Notes: generated by a model not told the origin, from the letters alone. A stretch of DNA of 64,000 bases from Prevotella fusca JCM 17724 (GCF_001262015.1 NZ_CP012074.1:578501-642500), one strand, 5' to 3'. Positions 45,543 to 55,114 are shown, numbered from the stretch's first letter. A program made the numbers and translations.

Positions 45543-45615
45543 GATCCGCTAGCTCAGCTGGTAGAGCACAACACTTTTAATGTTGGGGTCATGGGTTCGA
45601 GCCCCATGCGGATCA
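45543..45615 (+). tRNA. tRNA-Lys(UUU)
   Basis: A 73-base cloverleaf: acceptor GATCCGC/GCGGATC, D-stem GCTC/GAGC, anticodon stem CAACA/TGTTG with loop CTTTTAA (anticodon TTT), T-stem ATGGG/CCCAT, discriminator A. CCA not encoded. Confidence 0.95.
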
Positions 45616-45618
45616 CAT

Positions 45619-45656
45619 AAAAAGAGAATAGCTTACAAGGCTATTCTCTTTTTCTT
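45619..45656 (+). terminator. Terminator of tRNA-Lys(UUU)
   Basis: AAAAAGAGAATAGC pairs with GCTATTCTCTTTTT around TTACAAG, directly after the tRNA. Confidence 0.85.
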
Positions 45657-45682
45657 TTCTGTATGTTACCATCTTCTTATAG

Positions 45683-45720
45683 CAAAAAACAGGATGTCAT
45701 TAGGACATCCTGTTTTATTT
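45683..45720 (-). terminator. Terminator shared by convergent units (HAD gene side)
   Basis: AAAACAGGATGTC pairs with GACATCCTGTTTT around ATTAG; A-run on one side and T-run on the other, so it works both ways. It sits 21 bp past the stop of the minus-strand HAD gene. Confidence 0.75.
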
Positions 45721-45740
45721 TGTCAACTTATATAAAGTTC

Positions 45741-46166
45741 TCAGAAGTTCCACCAACGTTTTTTCTTGGGTGGTTCATGATCTTCAAATGATTGATGTGC
45801 AAAGTTGCGACTTTCCCATGTTTCACGGTTGGTTATCATCTGATAAATTGTCCCCCAGTCTGGTAGTCCGCCTAAGTTGCGGTCATCAATGAACATGTCT
45901 ACTTTGAGCTTTCTGGAGAAGTGATTGTTATTCTCCTTCTCTTCTTCAGGGTAGTCCTTGTTTACAGCCCAGAAGTCAACGCCATGCGCATGACACCAGT
46001 CAACAGCTTCCTGAAGCAGCTCGCCTTCCCTTACGCTCCATAAGATGAGTTGATGTCCATCCTTGATAAGCATTTTCAGTGTATCGGTAGCGAATGGGAT
46101 TTCGCTACCGATTTTAGGGTATCTATGTTCTACGATGGTTCCATCGAAATCAATTGCAATTGTCAT
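45741..46166 (-). CDS. BT0820-family HAD-like hydrolase
   Basis: A 141-residue protein with HAD motif I IAIDFDGTIVEHRYP (nucleophile Asp, residues 3-17), motif II LILWSVREG (about 40-48; Ser), and motif III/IV in KVDMFIDDRNLGG (about 89-101). It lacks a cap domain. Such proteins are phosphatases or phosphotransferases on small substrates and are common beside polysaccharide genes in Bacteroidetes. The C-terminal tail is basic and tryptophan-rich (PPKKKRWWNF). It lies 40 bp downstream of the tyrosine kinase gene on the same strand, probably in one operon. Confidence 0.82.
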   Translation of the reverse strand: MTIAIDFDGTIVEHRYPKIGSEIPFATDTLKMLIKDGHQLILWSVREGELLQEAVDWCHAHGVDFWAVNKDYPEEEKENNNHFSRKLKVDMFIDDRNLGGLPDWGTIYQMITNRETWESRNFAHQSFEDHEPPKKKRWWNF

Positions 46167-46206
46167 TGTCTGTTTAGATTTATTCTCTTTATATTACATT
46201 AGAGAT

Positions 46207-48705
46207 TTATCTCTTTACAGAGTGGTCGTTCTTGTTACCATAGTGACTATTGCTGTAGTTGCCATAATTACCATAGTTTCCATGACCATAGCCAGCTTTT
46301 CCATATCTTCCATACTTGCTATAGCCACCATAGCCATAGTAATAGCTGTACTTTCTCTTAGACATGTCAATACCGTTGAGTACGACAGCCATGTTAGGCA
46401 ACTTGTTTTCGTTTGCAAGTGCGTTGACCAAGTTGAAACTTGATTTTGGCGTGTAGTCGGCACGACACATGTAGATTGAAGCATCAGCAACACGGGAAAT
46501 CTGAAGAGTATCTGTTACCAGACCAACTGGAGCTGTGTCAATCATGATATAATCATATTTATCTTTCAAGAGGTTGATGATTACATCCAATGACTTGCGG
46601 GCAATAAGCTCTGCTGGGTTTGGAGGAATAGGACCAGCCATGAGGAGGTCCAGATTCTTATTGACTCCAGAAGGTAAAATCTGTTCCTGTAACTCTTCAG
46701 CTGTCGGTGCATCCTTTACAAGAAGGTTTGTAATACCATGCTTGTGGTCATTGATATCGAAAAGCTCTGCCAGACGTGGACGACGGATGTCAAGACCGAT
46801 TAAGATTACCTTCTTGCCCAAGAGACCAAAACTGACAGAAAGGTTGGCAGCGATAAAGGTCTTACCTTCACCAGAAGTAGATGATGTGAAGAGGACAACC
46901 TTTTGACCCTCTTTCAGCATGAACTGTAAGTTGGTACGTAAAGAACGGAAGATTTCTTCCATCTGGTTATTCTGGTTCTCGTGTACAACGATGTCAGCTT
47001 TACCCTTTGCTGTATTGCTTGCGATAGCCACGTCAGCAATAATAGGCAATTTGGTAAGGCGTGCAACATCATCGTGACCTTCAATCTTATAGCGGAAGAA
47101 CTGCAGGAGAAGTATTACCACTACAGGAATTGCCAAACCGATTAGCAAGGCGATAAGCATGATCATTGTAGAATCAGGACTAATCTTGCCTACGAGCTGT
47201 GGGTCATCAATAAGTTTACCTTTATCGGCTGTAGCAGCTAAGGAAATGCTGTTCTCCTCACGTTTCTGAAGCAACATGAGGTACAGGCCAGACTTGACTT
47301 CCTGCTGACGATCAATCTGTGTCAGCATACGTTCCTGCTGTGGGGTCTCTGCTACCTGTGCATTAAACTTATTCACCTGTGTCAAGACTGCGTCACGCTG
47401 AATCTGCAAGTTCTGGCGTGCTGCTGCAATAGCACGGCGGATGTTACCATTCAGCTCACGGATCTGGATGGTCAAAGGCTCTACTACAGGAGAACTCTCT
47501 GAAGCACTGCGGAGCAAACGATTACGCTCAAGAACCAGCTCATTATACTTATTAATCAATGAAGTAGAACTCTGGTCGTCCAATCCTACATTAGATGGAA
47601 TAACCTGAGAGAGATTACGAGAAGAACTTTCAACTTCCTTTGCAATGGTATTGAAAAGTTCAATTTGTGTTTCTACTTCGGCAAGTTTCAGCTCTGAAGA
47701 ATTCTGGTTGGCAACAGAGTTACCAGCATTCATCTTCAACTCAACAATACCGTTCTGCTGCTTATAACTCTGCAGCTGACCTTCTGTCTTACCAAGCTCA
47801 GCGTTGATTTTCTCCAAACGAGCATTGATAAACTTCTCTGTACGAAGTGCTACAGTATTCTTATCTTCGTTAGCCTGGCGGTTGTAAACAATAGACAATT
47901 GCTTGAGGTAGTCGAGAGAACGCTGTGGAACTTCATCTCTAAGTTGCAGCTGTGCGATTGAAGTAGACTTTGCGGTCTGTGCAACCTGAAGTTCACTGGC
48001 ATACTTGTTGGATGCCATTCTTGGTGAAACAATGCTTACCTTCAGAATCTGTGCTTTTTGCAGGGTATGTCCGTTGTTGGAACTGATTGTGATGATACCG
48101 GCACGGGTTGCAATGGTAGCAGGAAGACTTGTTATCTTTCTGTTGATAGAGAAAGGACCTTCGCTGGAGTTCTCATCAGTTGGTACAAAGTATGTTCCGC
48201 TTACGTTGTAGGTTAAACTGTCTTTTGTAATCGTCAGATTGATAGGAGCATTCAGTCTGTCCAAATGTGCCTGGTCAACATCAACGTTAAGAGGCTGGTT
48301 GCGATAGAGAATGACGTCCTTTACTCTGCCTTGTGTTGCATAGTTGACATACAACTTCAAGTCTCTGATAGCATCTTCTGCAATAGAGTGTGAAGTGAGA
48401 ATCTCCATCTCATTGTCAATACCCGCTGAGTTTGAAATGATACCGAGGTTTGTCATGTTCTGCAAAGACTGTCCACGTCTGTTGTTACTGTTGTCATCCT
48501 TAATCAGCAACTTGGCTGTAGACTGGTACATTGGTGTAGCATATCTGAGATAGATTGCTCCTAAACCACCGAAAATAATCAATGACAGAACGAACCAGTA
48601 CCAGTTAAGTACAATGGTTCGATAAAGCGCAGCAAAGTCAAAGGACAAATTTCCTTCGTGAACTTCCTGCTCCTTTCCTTGTTCTAATTTTGTTGCTTCT
48701 TCCAT
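46207..48705 (-). CDS. Polysaccharide copolymerase with C-terminal tyrosine autokinase (Wzc-like)
   Basis: An 832-residue Wzz/BY-kinase fusion that controls export and chain length of capsule or exopolysaccharide. Two membrane helices (about 33-53 and 525-550) flank a periplasmic part with a long coiled coil (about 280-440). The cytoplasmic kinase has Walker A SSTSGEGKTFIAANLSV (about 620-636), Walker A' LIGLDIRRPRL (about 647-657) and Walker B YDYIMIDTAPVGLV (about 717-730). The C-terminal tail is a tyrosine/glycine cluster (YSYYYGYGGYSKYGRYGKAGYG and on), the expected autophosphorylation region. rfbA precedes it; the rest of the capsule locus is outside the window or elsewhere. Confidence 0.93.
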   Translation of the reverse strand: MEEATKLEQGKEQEVHEGNLSFDFAALYRTIVLNWYWFVLSLIIFGGLGAIYLRYATPMYQSTAKLLIKDDNSNNRRGQSLQNMTNLGIISNSAGIDNEMEILTSHSIAEDAIRDLKLYVNYATQGRVKDVILYRNQPLNVDVDQAHLDRLNAPINLTITKDSLTYNVSGTYFVPTDENSSEGPFSINRKITSLPATIATRAGIITISSNNGHTLQKAQILKVSIVSPRMASNKYASELQVAQTAKSTSIAQLQLRDEVPQRSLDYLKQLSIVYNRQANEDKNTVALRTEKFINARLEKINAELGKTEGQLQSYKQQNGIVELKMNAGNSVANQNSSELKLAEVETQIELFNTIAKEVESSSRNLSQVIPSNVGLDDQSSTSLINKYNELVLERNRLLRSASESSPVVEPLTIQIRELNGNIRRAIAAARQNLQIQRDAVLTQVNKFNAQVAETPQQERMLTQIDRQQEVKSGLYLMLLQKREENSISLAATADKGKLIDDPQLVGKISPDSTMIMLIALLIGLAIPVVVILLLQFFRYKIEGHDDVARLTKLPIIADVAIASNTAKGKADIVVHENQNNQMEEIFRSLRTNLQFMLKEGQKVVLFTSSTSGEGKTFIAANLSVSFGLLGKKVILIGLDIRRPRLAELFDINDHKHGITNLLVKDAPTAEELQEQILPSGVNKNLDLLMAGPIPPNPAELIARKSLDVIINLLKDKYDYIMIDTAPVGLVTDTLQISRVADASIYMCRADYTPKSSFNLVNALANENKLPNMAVVLNGIDMSKRKYSYYYGYGGYSKYGRYGKAGYGHGNYGNYGNYSNSHYGNKNDHSVKR

Positions 48706-48746
48706 ATTTATTACTTTTATTTATTCTGTAACGGATTAATATAAAG

Positions 48747-49628
48747 CTATCTACCCTCCTCAGCAAGTCGAAATAGATATTTGCCATAGTTGTTCTTTGC
48801 CATAGGCTGAGCTATTTCCTGCAATTTGTCAGCAGAAATCCAACCTTTTTTGTAAGCGATTTCTTCCAGACAGGCAACTTTCAGTCCCTGTCGTTTTTCA
48901 ATACATTCTATAAAAGTGCTTGCCTCTGCAAGACTGTCATGTGTTCCTGTGTCAAGCCATGCAAAACCACGTTGGAGTGTTTGAACCATCAACGTGTCCT
49001 CCTTTAAGTAGCACTGATTGACTGTTGTTATTTCCAGTTCTCCACGTGCAGAAGGCTTTATGTTCTTGGCTACTTCTACAACACTGTTAGGGTAGAAGTA
49101 AAGTCCCACAACGGCATAGTTGCTTTTGGGGTGTTCTGGTTTTTCCTCTATGCTGAGACATTTGCCGTCCTTGTCAAATTCAGCAACGCCATATCTTTCC
49201 GGGTCGTTTACATAATAGCCGAAGACAGTTGCTTTATTATCCTTCTCTGCTGTTTGTACGCTGTTGTGTAGCATACTGCTAAAACCAGCTCCATAGAAGA
49301 TGTTGTCACCCAAGACCAGGCACACGGAATCGTCTCCAATAAACTTTTCACCAATTATAAAAGCCTGTGCCAACCCGTCAGGTGACGGTTGTTCGGCATA
49401 TTCAAAGCGTACGCCAAGGCTGCTACCATCTCCTAACAGACGTTTGAAACCTGGTAGGTCAAAAGGAGTAGAGATAATCAGAATTTCTTTTATTCCCGCC
49501 AACATCAAGACTGATATTGGATAGTAAATCATGGGTTTGTCATAAATGGGTATAAGCTGTTTACTTATACCTTTGGTGATAGGGTAAAGGCGTGTACCTG
49601 AACCTCCTGCAAGAACTATTCCTTTCAT
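48747..49628 (-). CDS. rfbA: Glucose-1-phosphate thymidylyltransferase
   Basis: First enzyme of dTDP-L-rhamnose synthesis: Glc-1-P + dTTP to dTDP-glucose + PPi. The 293-residue protein has [25 protein letters not shown] (residues 1-25, nucleotide loop with catalytic Arg and Lys), [20 protein letters not shown] (about 75-94), VLGDNIFYG (about 106-114; metal Asp) and ITTVNQCYL and [15 protein letters not shown] (about 220-234). Length matches RmlA exactly. It is upstream of and in line with the Wzc-like gene. rmlB, C and D are not in this window. Confidence 0.95.
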   Translation of the reverse strand: MKGIVLAGGSGTRLYPITKGISKQLIPIYDKPMIYYPISVLMLAGIKEILIISTPFDLPGFKRLLGDGSSLGVRFEYAEQPSPDGLAQAFIIGEKFIGDDSVCLVLGDNIFYGAGFSSMLHNSVQTAEKDNKATVFGYYVNDPERYGVAEFDKDGKCLSIEEKPEHPKSNYAVVGLYFYPNSVVEVAKNIKPSARGELEITTVNQCYLKEDTLMVQTLQRGFAWLDTGTHDSLAEASTFIECIEKRQGLKVACLEEIAYKKGWISADKLQEIAQPMAKNNYGKYLFRLAEEGR

Positions 49629-49744
49629 AATAGCGTGGTTGTATTTCTGTTATTTAATTTAGTAGTTACTGTTTATTTTATAGTTTTGGTAACTTAGTGA
49701 TATGTTCAGACTTAAATAATAAAAGCATCTGGAAAGAGATGTTG

Positions 49745-49752
49745 CAAAGATA
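49745..49752 (-). promoter_or_regulatory. -7 element of the rfbA operon
   Basis: TATCTTTG on the minus strand, 117 bp before the rfbA ATG. A second candidate, TACCTTTG, is at 49976-49983 and would give a leader of about 340 bases. Neither has a clean TTTG at -33, so control of this operon may need an activator. Confidence 0.5.
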
Positions 49753-50057
49753 TAAAATGGCGATTGGTTGAACCTATCGAAAGCCATTGTGTTGTTGACG
49801 AGGAAGAAGAATATTCCCTGTTTTGGACTGATGAATCAGATTTGTATTCTATAAATACAAACACAAATACCATCAGGATTATTTTCAAGATGACAAAGTC
49901 TTTGAAGATAACCGCTTCTTTCGTTAAATCATTGTTGCTATACTCTCTCATTGGCAATATTGCATGTCTTGCTTGCAAAGGTAAAAAAAATAATTTAATT
50001 AAAAGGTGTGAAAATGAGAAATCATCTACTCAATAGATGTTTTTCATGTTTTTTTAT

Positions 50058-50065
50058 TAACTTTG
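50058..50065 (+). promoter_or_regulatory. -7 element of the gene at 50123
   Basis: TAACTTTG, 58 bp before the ATG; -33 position weak. Confidence 0.5.
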
Positions 50066-50122
50066 CAATCGAGTAAAAAATAAAAGTTCATCTTAATAAC
50101 TTAAAAACTTTAAACAAAAGAT

Positions 50123-50755
50123 ATGGGATTCTTATCAAAAATCTTTGGAAAGAATGATACTGTACAGTCAAAGACTGGTGGTATGGAGGACTATATGACA
50201 CTTGTTCGAGTTTACTTTCAGGCAGTTCTTGCAACTCGTTTAGGTATCAATAATTTAGCAATGCTTCCAGACCTTCGTACATACAAGCAGACATTCCGTG
50301 TCCCAACACTGAATAACAAGTTGGGACTGGGTGAAAAAGCAAGTGTGCGAAAAACTATGAAAAATATTTATAATGTTGATGACAACTTCTTTGATGAGAT
50401 AGATGCAAGCATCAAAAAGAATTGTAAGAAGATGCAGGATGTTCAGCCTTATCTTTATCAATTTCAAGGCTTCACACAGGATCTGATGATGCTGGTTGGT
50501 AACCTGATGAAGTTCAAATTGCGTGTTCCAGGTTTTTTCAAGAAGGCAATCTATACGATGACGGAGAAGACGGTAAATGATATTTATGACAAGAACAGCT
50601 TCAACGACCCTGGGGTAATCAAGGCTGTAATGTCAGTCCGCCAGTATAATCAGCGTCTTGGTTTCAGCCGTAAGTGGACAACTGATTTTATTTATCAGAT
50701 TGTTACTTTAGCTAAGAAAGAGCCAAAGCCGTCAGAAGAAGCAGGGGCAAAATAA
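50123..50755 (+). CDS. Conserved protein of unknown function
   Basis: A 210-residue soluble protein I do not recognise. No signal peptide or membrane helix; the N-terminus is MGFLSKIFGKND, a short amphipathic helix that could touch a membrane. The middle is basic and helical (TFRVPTLNNKLGLGEKASVRKTMKNIY, IDASIKKNCKKMQ), and the C-terminus has SVRQYNQRLGFSRKWTTDFIYQIV. The composition and even codon use argue for a real gene. It precedes the coiled-coil/zapA/rny group but has its own promoter, and that group has another, so they need not work together. Confidence 0.7.
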   Translation: MGFLSKIFGKNDTVQSKTGGMEDYMTLVRVYFQAVLATRLGINNLAMLPDLRTYKQTFRVPTLNNKLGLGEKASVRKTMKNIYNVDDNFFDEIDASIKKNCKKMQDVQPYLYQFQGFTQDLMMLVGNLMKFKLRVPGFFKKAIYTMTEKTVNDIYDKNSFNDPGVIKAVMSVRQYNQRLGFSRKWTTDFIYQIVTLAKKEPKPSEEAGAK

Positions 50756-50766
50756 TTAGGTATATA

Positions 50767-50798
50767 TTTGCTTAAATAGAAACTTTAATGTAATTTTG
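50767..50798 (+). promoter_or_regulatory. Promoter of the coiled-coil / zapA / rny unit
   Basis: TTTG (50767-50770), 20 bp, TAATTTTG (50791-50798). Full consensus; leader of about 17 bases before the ATG at 50822. Confidence 0.75.
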
Positions 50799-50821
50799 TA
50801 GCCAAAACGAATAGATTAGCT

Positions 50822-51115
50822 ATGAATGCAAATGAGAAGATTCTGAATACGTTTGCGACGCGTGCACGTCAGATGATTCTTCAGTATGAAACACTGAAGA
50901 AAGAGAATGACGAACTGTACTCGCTTGTCGACCAGCGTGATCAGGAAATAAAGCAGCTTCAAGGAGAGTTGTCTCAGGCGCAGGCTGATTATAATTCGTT
51001 GAAAATGGCAAGAATGCTTGAAGTTACGGATGGGGATATGGAAACTGCTCAGAAGCGCATTGCTAAACTCATCCGGGACGTAAATAAGTGCATCACGCTT
51101 TTAAGTGAGAAATAA
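50822..51115 (+). CDS. Small coiled-coil protein encoded before ZapA
   Basis: A 97-residue, highly charged protein that is almost wholly coiled coil (heptads through YETLKKENDELYSLVDQRDQEIKQLQGELSQAQADY, residues about 24-59), with a shorter C-terminal helix (QKRIAKLIRDVNKCITLL). No signal. The first gene of a unit with zapA (11 bp gap) and rny. By its place and shape it could be a ZapB-like helper of the division ring, but the sequence is too low in specific motifs to prove that. Confidence 0.75.
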   Translation: MNANEKILNTFATRARQMILQYETLKKENDELYSLVDQRDQEIKQLQGELSQAQADYNSLKMARMLEVTDGDMETAQKRIAKLIRDVNKCITLLSEK

Positions 51116-51126
51116 AACAGAATATA

Positions 51127-51420
51127 ATGGCAGACGATAAGCTACATATAAGGTTGCACGTTTATGATGCAGAACTTTCTGTAAACGTCCCACGTGAGGA
51201 CGAGGAGTTTTATCGTTCGGCAGCCAAACTTGTTACAGACACAATTAATACATATTCCACTCGTTTCAAAGGTAAGAAAGGAGATAAGGATATCTTATAT
51301 ATGGCAATGATAGACATAGCATTACGATATAAGAAGGAAGGTGTACGTAATGACACGGCTCCATTCATTGATATTCTCGGCAAGCTCACTTCTGAAATCG
51401 AAGATGCGCTGAAGAAATAA
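51127..51420 (+). CDS. zapA: Cell division protein ZapA
   Basis: A 97-residue protein that binds and bundles FtsZ at mid-cell. The globular N-terminal part (LHIRLHVYDAELSVNVPREDEEFYRSAAKLVTD, residues 5-37) has the ZapA-like beta-alpha fold with the R-EEE-YRxAAK pattern, and the C-terminal half is a dimerising helix (ILYMAMIDIALRYKK, ILGKLTSEIEDALKK). The length fits the family. It lies between a coiled-coil gene and rny, a gene order common in Bacteroidetes. Confidence 0.85.
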   Translation: MADDKLHIRLHVYDAELSVNVPREDEEFYRSAAKLVTDTINTYSTRFKGKKGDKDILYMAMIDIALRYKKEGVRNDTAPFIDILGKLTSEIEDALKK

Positions 51421-51454
51421 CGAGAATATTTAATTAAATCATAAAATAGAATCA

Positions 51455-52996
51455 ATGAGTCCAATAGTAACAGTTGCAATAGCTGTGTTATGCCTTGCGG
51501 CAGGTTGTGCTGGTGGATTTGCTATTTTCCGTTATATCTTGACAGGAAAGTACAAAGACACAATGGAAAAAGCAGAGAAAGCTGCAGAGGTTATCAAAGA
51601 AAAGAAACTTCTGGAGGTAAAGGAGAAATTTCTTAATAAAAAGAGTGAGCTCGAGAAAGAGGTTCAACAGCGTACATTGAAGATACAGCAGGGTGAGAAC
51701 CGACTGAAGCAACGTGAAGTTGCTCTGAATCAACGTCAGGAAGACATTAACCGTCGTAAGCAGGATGTTGATCAGCAGCAGCAGCGTGTTGATAATGAGA
51801 AGAAGTTACTGCAGATTAAGCAGCAGGATCTTGAGAAGATGCAGGAGCAGGAGAGAATGAAACTCGAGGAGCTCTCTGGTCTTAGTTCTGAAGAAGCAAA
51901 GAAGAGATTGATTGAGAGTCTGAAGGATCAGGCAAAACTTGATGCAGCTTCTTATATCAATGAAATTGTCGACGAAGCAAAGTTGAATGCCAATCAGCAG
52001 GCTAAAAGGATAGTCATCCAGACTATTCAGCGTGTTGCTACCGAGACTGCTATTGAGAACTCTGTAAGTGTTTTCCATATTGACAGCGATGAGGTAAAGG
52101 GACGTATCATTGGTCGTGAGGGTCGTAACATTCGTGCCTTGGAGGCAGCAACAGGTGTTGAAATTGTTGTTGATGATACGCCGGAAGCCATTGTTATTTC
52201 AGCTTTTGACCCTGTTCGTCGTGAGGTCTGCCGTTTGGCACTTCACCAGTTGGTTGCTGACGGGCGTATTCATCCTGCACGTATTGAGGAGATTGTTGCA
52301 AAGGTTAAGAAACAGCTTGATAATGAAATCATTGAAACAGGTAAGCGTACAGCTATTGATCTCGGCATCCATGGTTTGCATCCAGAGCTTATCCGTATCG
52401 TAGGTAAGATGAAGTATCGTTCTTCTTATGGTCAGAATCTCCTGCAGCATGCTCGTGAAACTGCAAATCTCTGTGCTGTCATGGCAAGCGAATTAGGCTT
52501 GAACCCAAAGAAGGCAAAGCGTGCCGGATTGTTACATGATATAGGTAAGGTGCCAGATGAGGAAACCGACTTGCCACATGCACTTTATGGTGGCAAGATT
52601 GCTGAGAAGTTCAAGGAGAAGCCAGACATCTGTAATGCAATTGCAGCTCACCATGATGAGATTGAGATGACAACACTTCTTGCACCAATAGTACAGGTTT
52701 GTGATGCTATTTCCGGTGCTCGTCCTGGTGCCCGTCGCGAGATAGTTGAGGCGTATATCAAGCGTCTGAACGATCTTGAAGCAATTGCAATGAGTTATCC
52801 AGGCGTAACTAAGACCTATGCTATCCAGGCTGGTCGTGAGCTTCGTGTCATTGTTGGTGCAGATAAGATGGATGATGCAGAGAGCGAGAAACTTAGTTCA
52901 GAGATAGCTGAGAAGATACAGAATGAAATGACTTATCCAGGTCAGGTTAAGATTACAGTAATACGTGAGATTCGTTCTGTTGCTTATGCAAAATAA
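51455..52996 (+). CDS. rny: Ribonuclease Y
   Basis: Membrane-anchored endoribonuclease that starts mRNA decay. The 513 residues show one N-terminal helix ([20 protein letters not shown], about 5-24), a long coiled coil (about 30-160, rich in Q, R, E, K), a KH domain (about 208-245; [21 protein letters not shown]) that binds RNA, and an HD domain with [12 protein letters not shown] (about 358-370) and [10 protein letters not shown] (about 395). Length is normal for RNase Y. The IS element begins 24 bp after the stop, so the native downstream region and terminator may have been replaced by the IS end. Confidence 0.95.
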   Translation: MSPIVTVAIAVLCLAAGCAGGFAIFRYILTGKYKDTMEKAEKAAEVIKEKKLLEVKEKFLNKKSELEKEVQQRTLKIQQGENRLKQREVALNQRQEDINRRKQDVDQQQQRVDNEKKLLQIKQQDLEKMQEQERMKLEELSGLSSEEAKKRLIESLKDQAKLDAASYINEIVDEAKLNANQQAKRIVIQTIQRVATETAIENSVSVFHIDSDEVKGRIIGREGRNIRALEAATGVEIVVDDTPEAIVISAFDPVRREVCRLALHQLVADGRIHPARIEEIVAKVKKQLDNEIIETGKRTAIDLGIHGLHPELIRIVGKMKYRSSYGQNLLQHARETANLCAVMASELGLNPKKAKRAGLLHDIGKVPDEETDLPHALYGGKIAEKFKEKPDICNAIAAHHDEIEMTTLLAPIVQVCDAISGARPGARREIVEAYIKRLNDLEAIAMSYPGVTKTYAIQAGRELRVIVGADKMDDAESEKLSSEIAEKIQNEMTYPGQVKITVIREIRSVAYAK

Positions 52997-53020
52997 CAAT
53001 TGATGATTATTTCTAAATAC

Positions 53021-53062
53021 AAAGAAAGAGGGTGTGTCAAAATGTACACATCCTCTTTTTTA
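53021..53062 (+). repeat. Left inverted repeat of the IS
   Basis: Matches the complement of 54855-54896 with the first 23 bases nearly identical. Self-complementary halves followed by TTTTTT: it may end transcripts leaving rny. Confidence 0.8.
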
Positions 53063-53146
53063 TGTACAAAGCCCCGACTTTCTCAAGCCAGGGCTTTGCT
53101 ATTTCCTAAAGTTTTTGTACCTTTAGGCATACAAAAAAATCTCATT

Positions 53147-54810
53147 ATGGCAAAGGTACACTTTCGTTCTTACATACACAATAAAATGATTCTTTTTCCT
53201 CAAAGAATTGATAAGGATATTGCAGAAGATGTCCCTGTTCGTCTTCTGAATGCCTTGGTGGATAACCTTATGTTGGATAATGTTTACAAGCTCTACAAGC
53301 CCAGTGGACGTAATCCATATCATCCGCAAATGATGCTTAAGGTAGTTCTTTATGCCTATATGAACAACATCTATTCCTGCCGTCGCATGGAGTCGCTTCT
53401 CAAGCGAGATGTCCATTTCATCTATCTGGCAGGATATGAACAGCCCGACTTCGCTACCATCAACCGTTTTCGCAATCGTGTGAAAAAGGAAATCAACAAT
53501 ATCTTCACACAGGTCGTATTGATACTTGCAGCCAAAGGTCTGATAAGTCTTGACGTTGAATATATTGATGGCACAAAGATAGAATCGAAAGCCAACAAGT
53601 ATACTTTCGTTTGGAGAAAAACCGTAGAGAGAAGAACCGTGCCAGGTTGCAGGAACAAATACGCACACTCCTGCTTCAGGTTGACGATGTCATAGCGCAG
53701 GACAATGCAGCAAAGAAAGAAGGTGTCGGGTTCACCGCAGACCTGCTCAGTGAGATATCCGAGGAGTTGAACAAGTCTTTGGAATCAGTCCCTGAGCCTG
53801 AGACAAAAGAAGAAAAGCAGGCTATAAGAGCCAAGAAGAAACAGCTTAAGGAGCTTGAGAAGAAACGTAACAAACTCCAGGAGTACGACCAGCACCTTGA
53901 GATTATGGGCGAGAGGAATTCTTACAGCAAGACTGACTCTGATGCCACGTTTATGCATATGAAGGAGGATGCTGTGCGGAACGGACAAACCAAGCCGGGA
54001 TATAATCTGCAGATAGCAACGGAGAACCAGTTCATCACCGACTTTGCACTCTATGCCAATCGTACCGATACACTCACACTACCTTCATTCCTGGAGTCTT
54101 TCAACTCATGTTACAATCATTATGCCAAGACAGTCGTAGCCGATTCGGGGTATGGTTCCGAGGAGAACTATCTGTTCATGGACACACATAATATTGAAGC
54201 TTACGTAAAATACAACTACTTCCACAAAGAGCAGCGTCCACGTTATACACCTAATCCCTTTAGTCCTACAAGTCTCTATTATAACAAGGAACAGGATTTC
54301 CACGTCTGTCCGATGGGACAGCACATGAGTCGTATTGGCATAAAGCGTTCCATCAACTCCAATGGGTTCGTTACTTACAGCGTACGTTATCAGGCAGAAC
54401 GCTGTGAGGGCTGTCCGCTGAGAGGTTCATGCTTCAAAGCAAGAGGAAACAGAATCATAGAAGTAAACCACCAGCTACAGCAATATAAACAAAAGGCAAG
54501 AGAACTACTGACCTCTAAAGAAGGCATCAAGCATCGAGGACAAAGGTGCATGGAACCAGAAGCTGTTTTTGGACAAACAAAATATAATAAAGCCTACAAG
54601 AGGTTTAGACATTTTGGGAAAGACAAGGTCAATATGGACTTTGCCTTCTTTGCCATTGCGTTTAACATAGGAAAAATGTGCAAAAAAACCAATCTCAAGG
54701 AACTAAAAGCCCTTATGGAGGTATTTTTAGTCAACTTTATATGTTACATAGAAGTTCACATAGGCTATTTGAAGCCCAACAAACAATTTTATTTGAAATT
54801 AGCAGCATAG
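53147..54810 (+). pseudogene. IS1182-like transposase interrupted by a -1 frameshift
   Basis: The frame from the ATG at 53147 (MAKVHFRSYIHNKMILFPQR) keeps the N-terminal transposase domain (FATINRFRNRVKKEI, then the first catalytic Asp in VEYIDGTKIESKANKY) and runs into a stop at 53695 after KYTFVWRK. The remainder continues in the -1 frame from about 53611 (KNRREKNRARLQEQI) to 54810, with the second Asp in TVVADSGYGSEENY and the Glu in RGQRCMEPEAVFGQTKYN. Adding one A to the run of five A at 53616-53620 restores one reading frame of about 555 codons. This is either a broken gene or a programmed -1 shift. Confidence 0.82.
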
Positions 54811-54854
54811 CTGCAGTAAATAACGAATTATGCGACAGACGAAATAAAGGGGGA

Positions 54855-54896
54855 TAAAAAAGAGGGGGTATCAATTTTGACACACCCTCTTTCTTT
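54855..54896 (-). repeat. Right inverted repeat of the IS
   Basis: On the + strand AAAAAAGAGGGGGTATC through CACACCCTCTTTCTTT. Folds as a hairpin with TTTCTTT behind it, so it is a natural terminator of the transposase mRNA. Confidence 0.8.
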
Positions 54897-55114
54897 ATGC
54901 CATTATGGTTTGTCTCATCATTCTTAATTGATTGATGATATAGTACCATATGTCATATTCTTTCGCTTTTATGTTCAAGTCGGTGGTAACATGATTGCCA
55001 AGAGTTTATGATGATATACTTGTACCGTTTTGTTATTATAAAGTGCTGTTTAGTAATTTTTTCCCTTATAAATTAGTTGTTAGTCTCTTATTATATACAT
55101 TATAATGCCCATGA

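Larger units (their letters stand above)
53021..54896. mobile_element. IS1182-family-like insertion sequence
   Basis: Ends carry inverted repeats of about 23 conserved bases (AAAGAAAGAGGGTGTGTCAA plus AAT) at 53021-53043 and 54874-54896, and the similarity goes on more weakly for about 20 further bases (CCTCTTTTTT). Total length 1876 bp. Each end can also fold on itself (GAGGGTGTG with CACATCCTC at the left), making a terminator-like hairpin. The single transposase is split by a frameshift. I find no target duplication: flanks are AAATAC on the left and ATGCC on the right. Confidence 0.85.

Noticed and set aside
49712..49978. 88-codon minus-strand frame before rfbA
   Set aside because: Serine-rich low-complexity composition, no start context, and a promoter element lies inside it.
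53000..53695. Transposase start at 53000
   Set aside because: This would begin outside the left inverted repeat; the ATG at 53147 is inside the IS and starts the conserved region.
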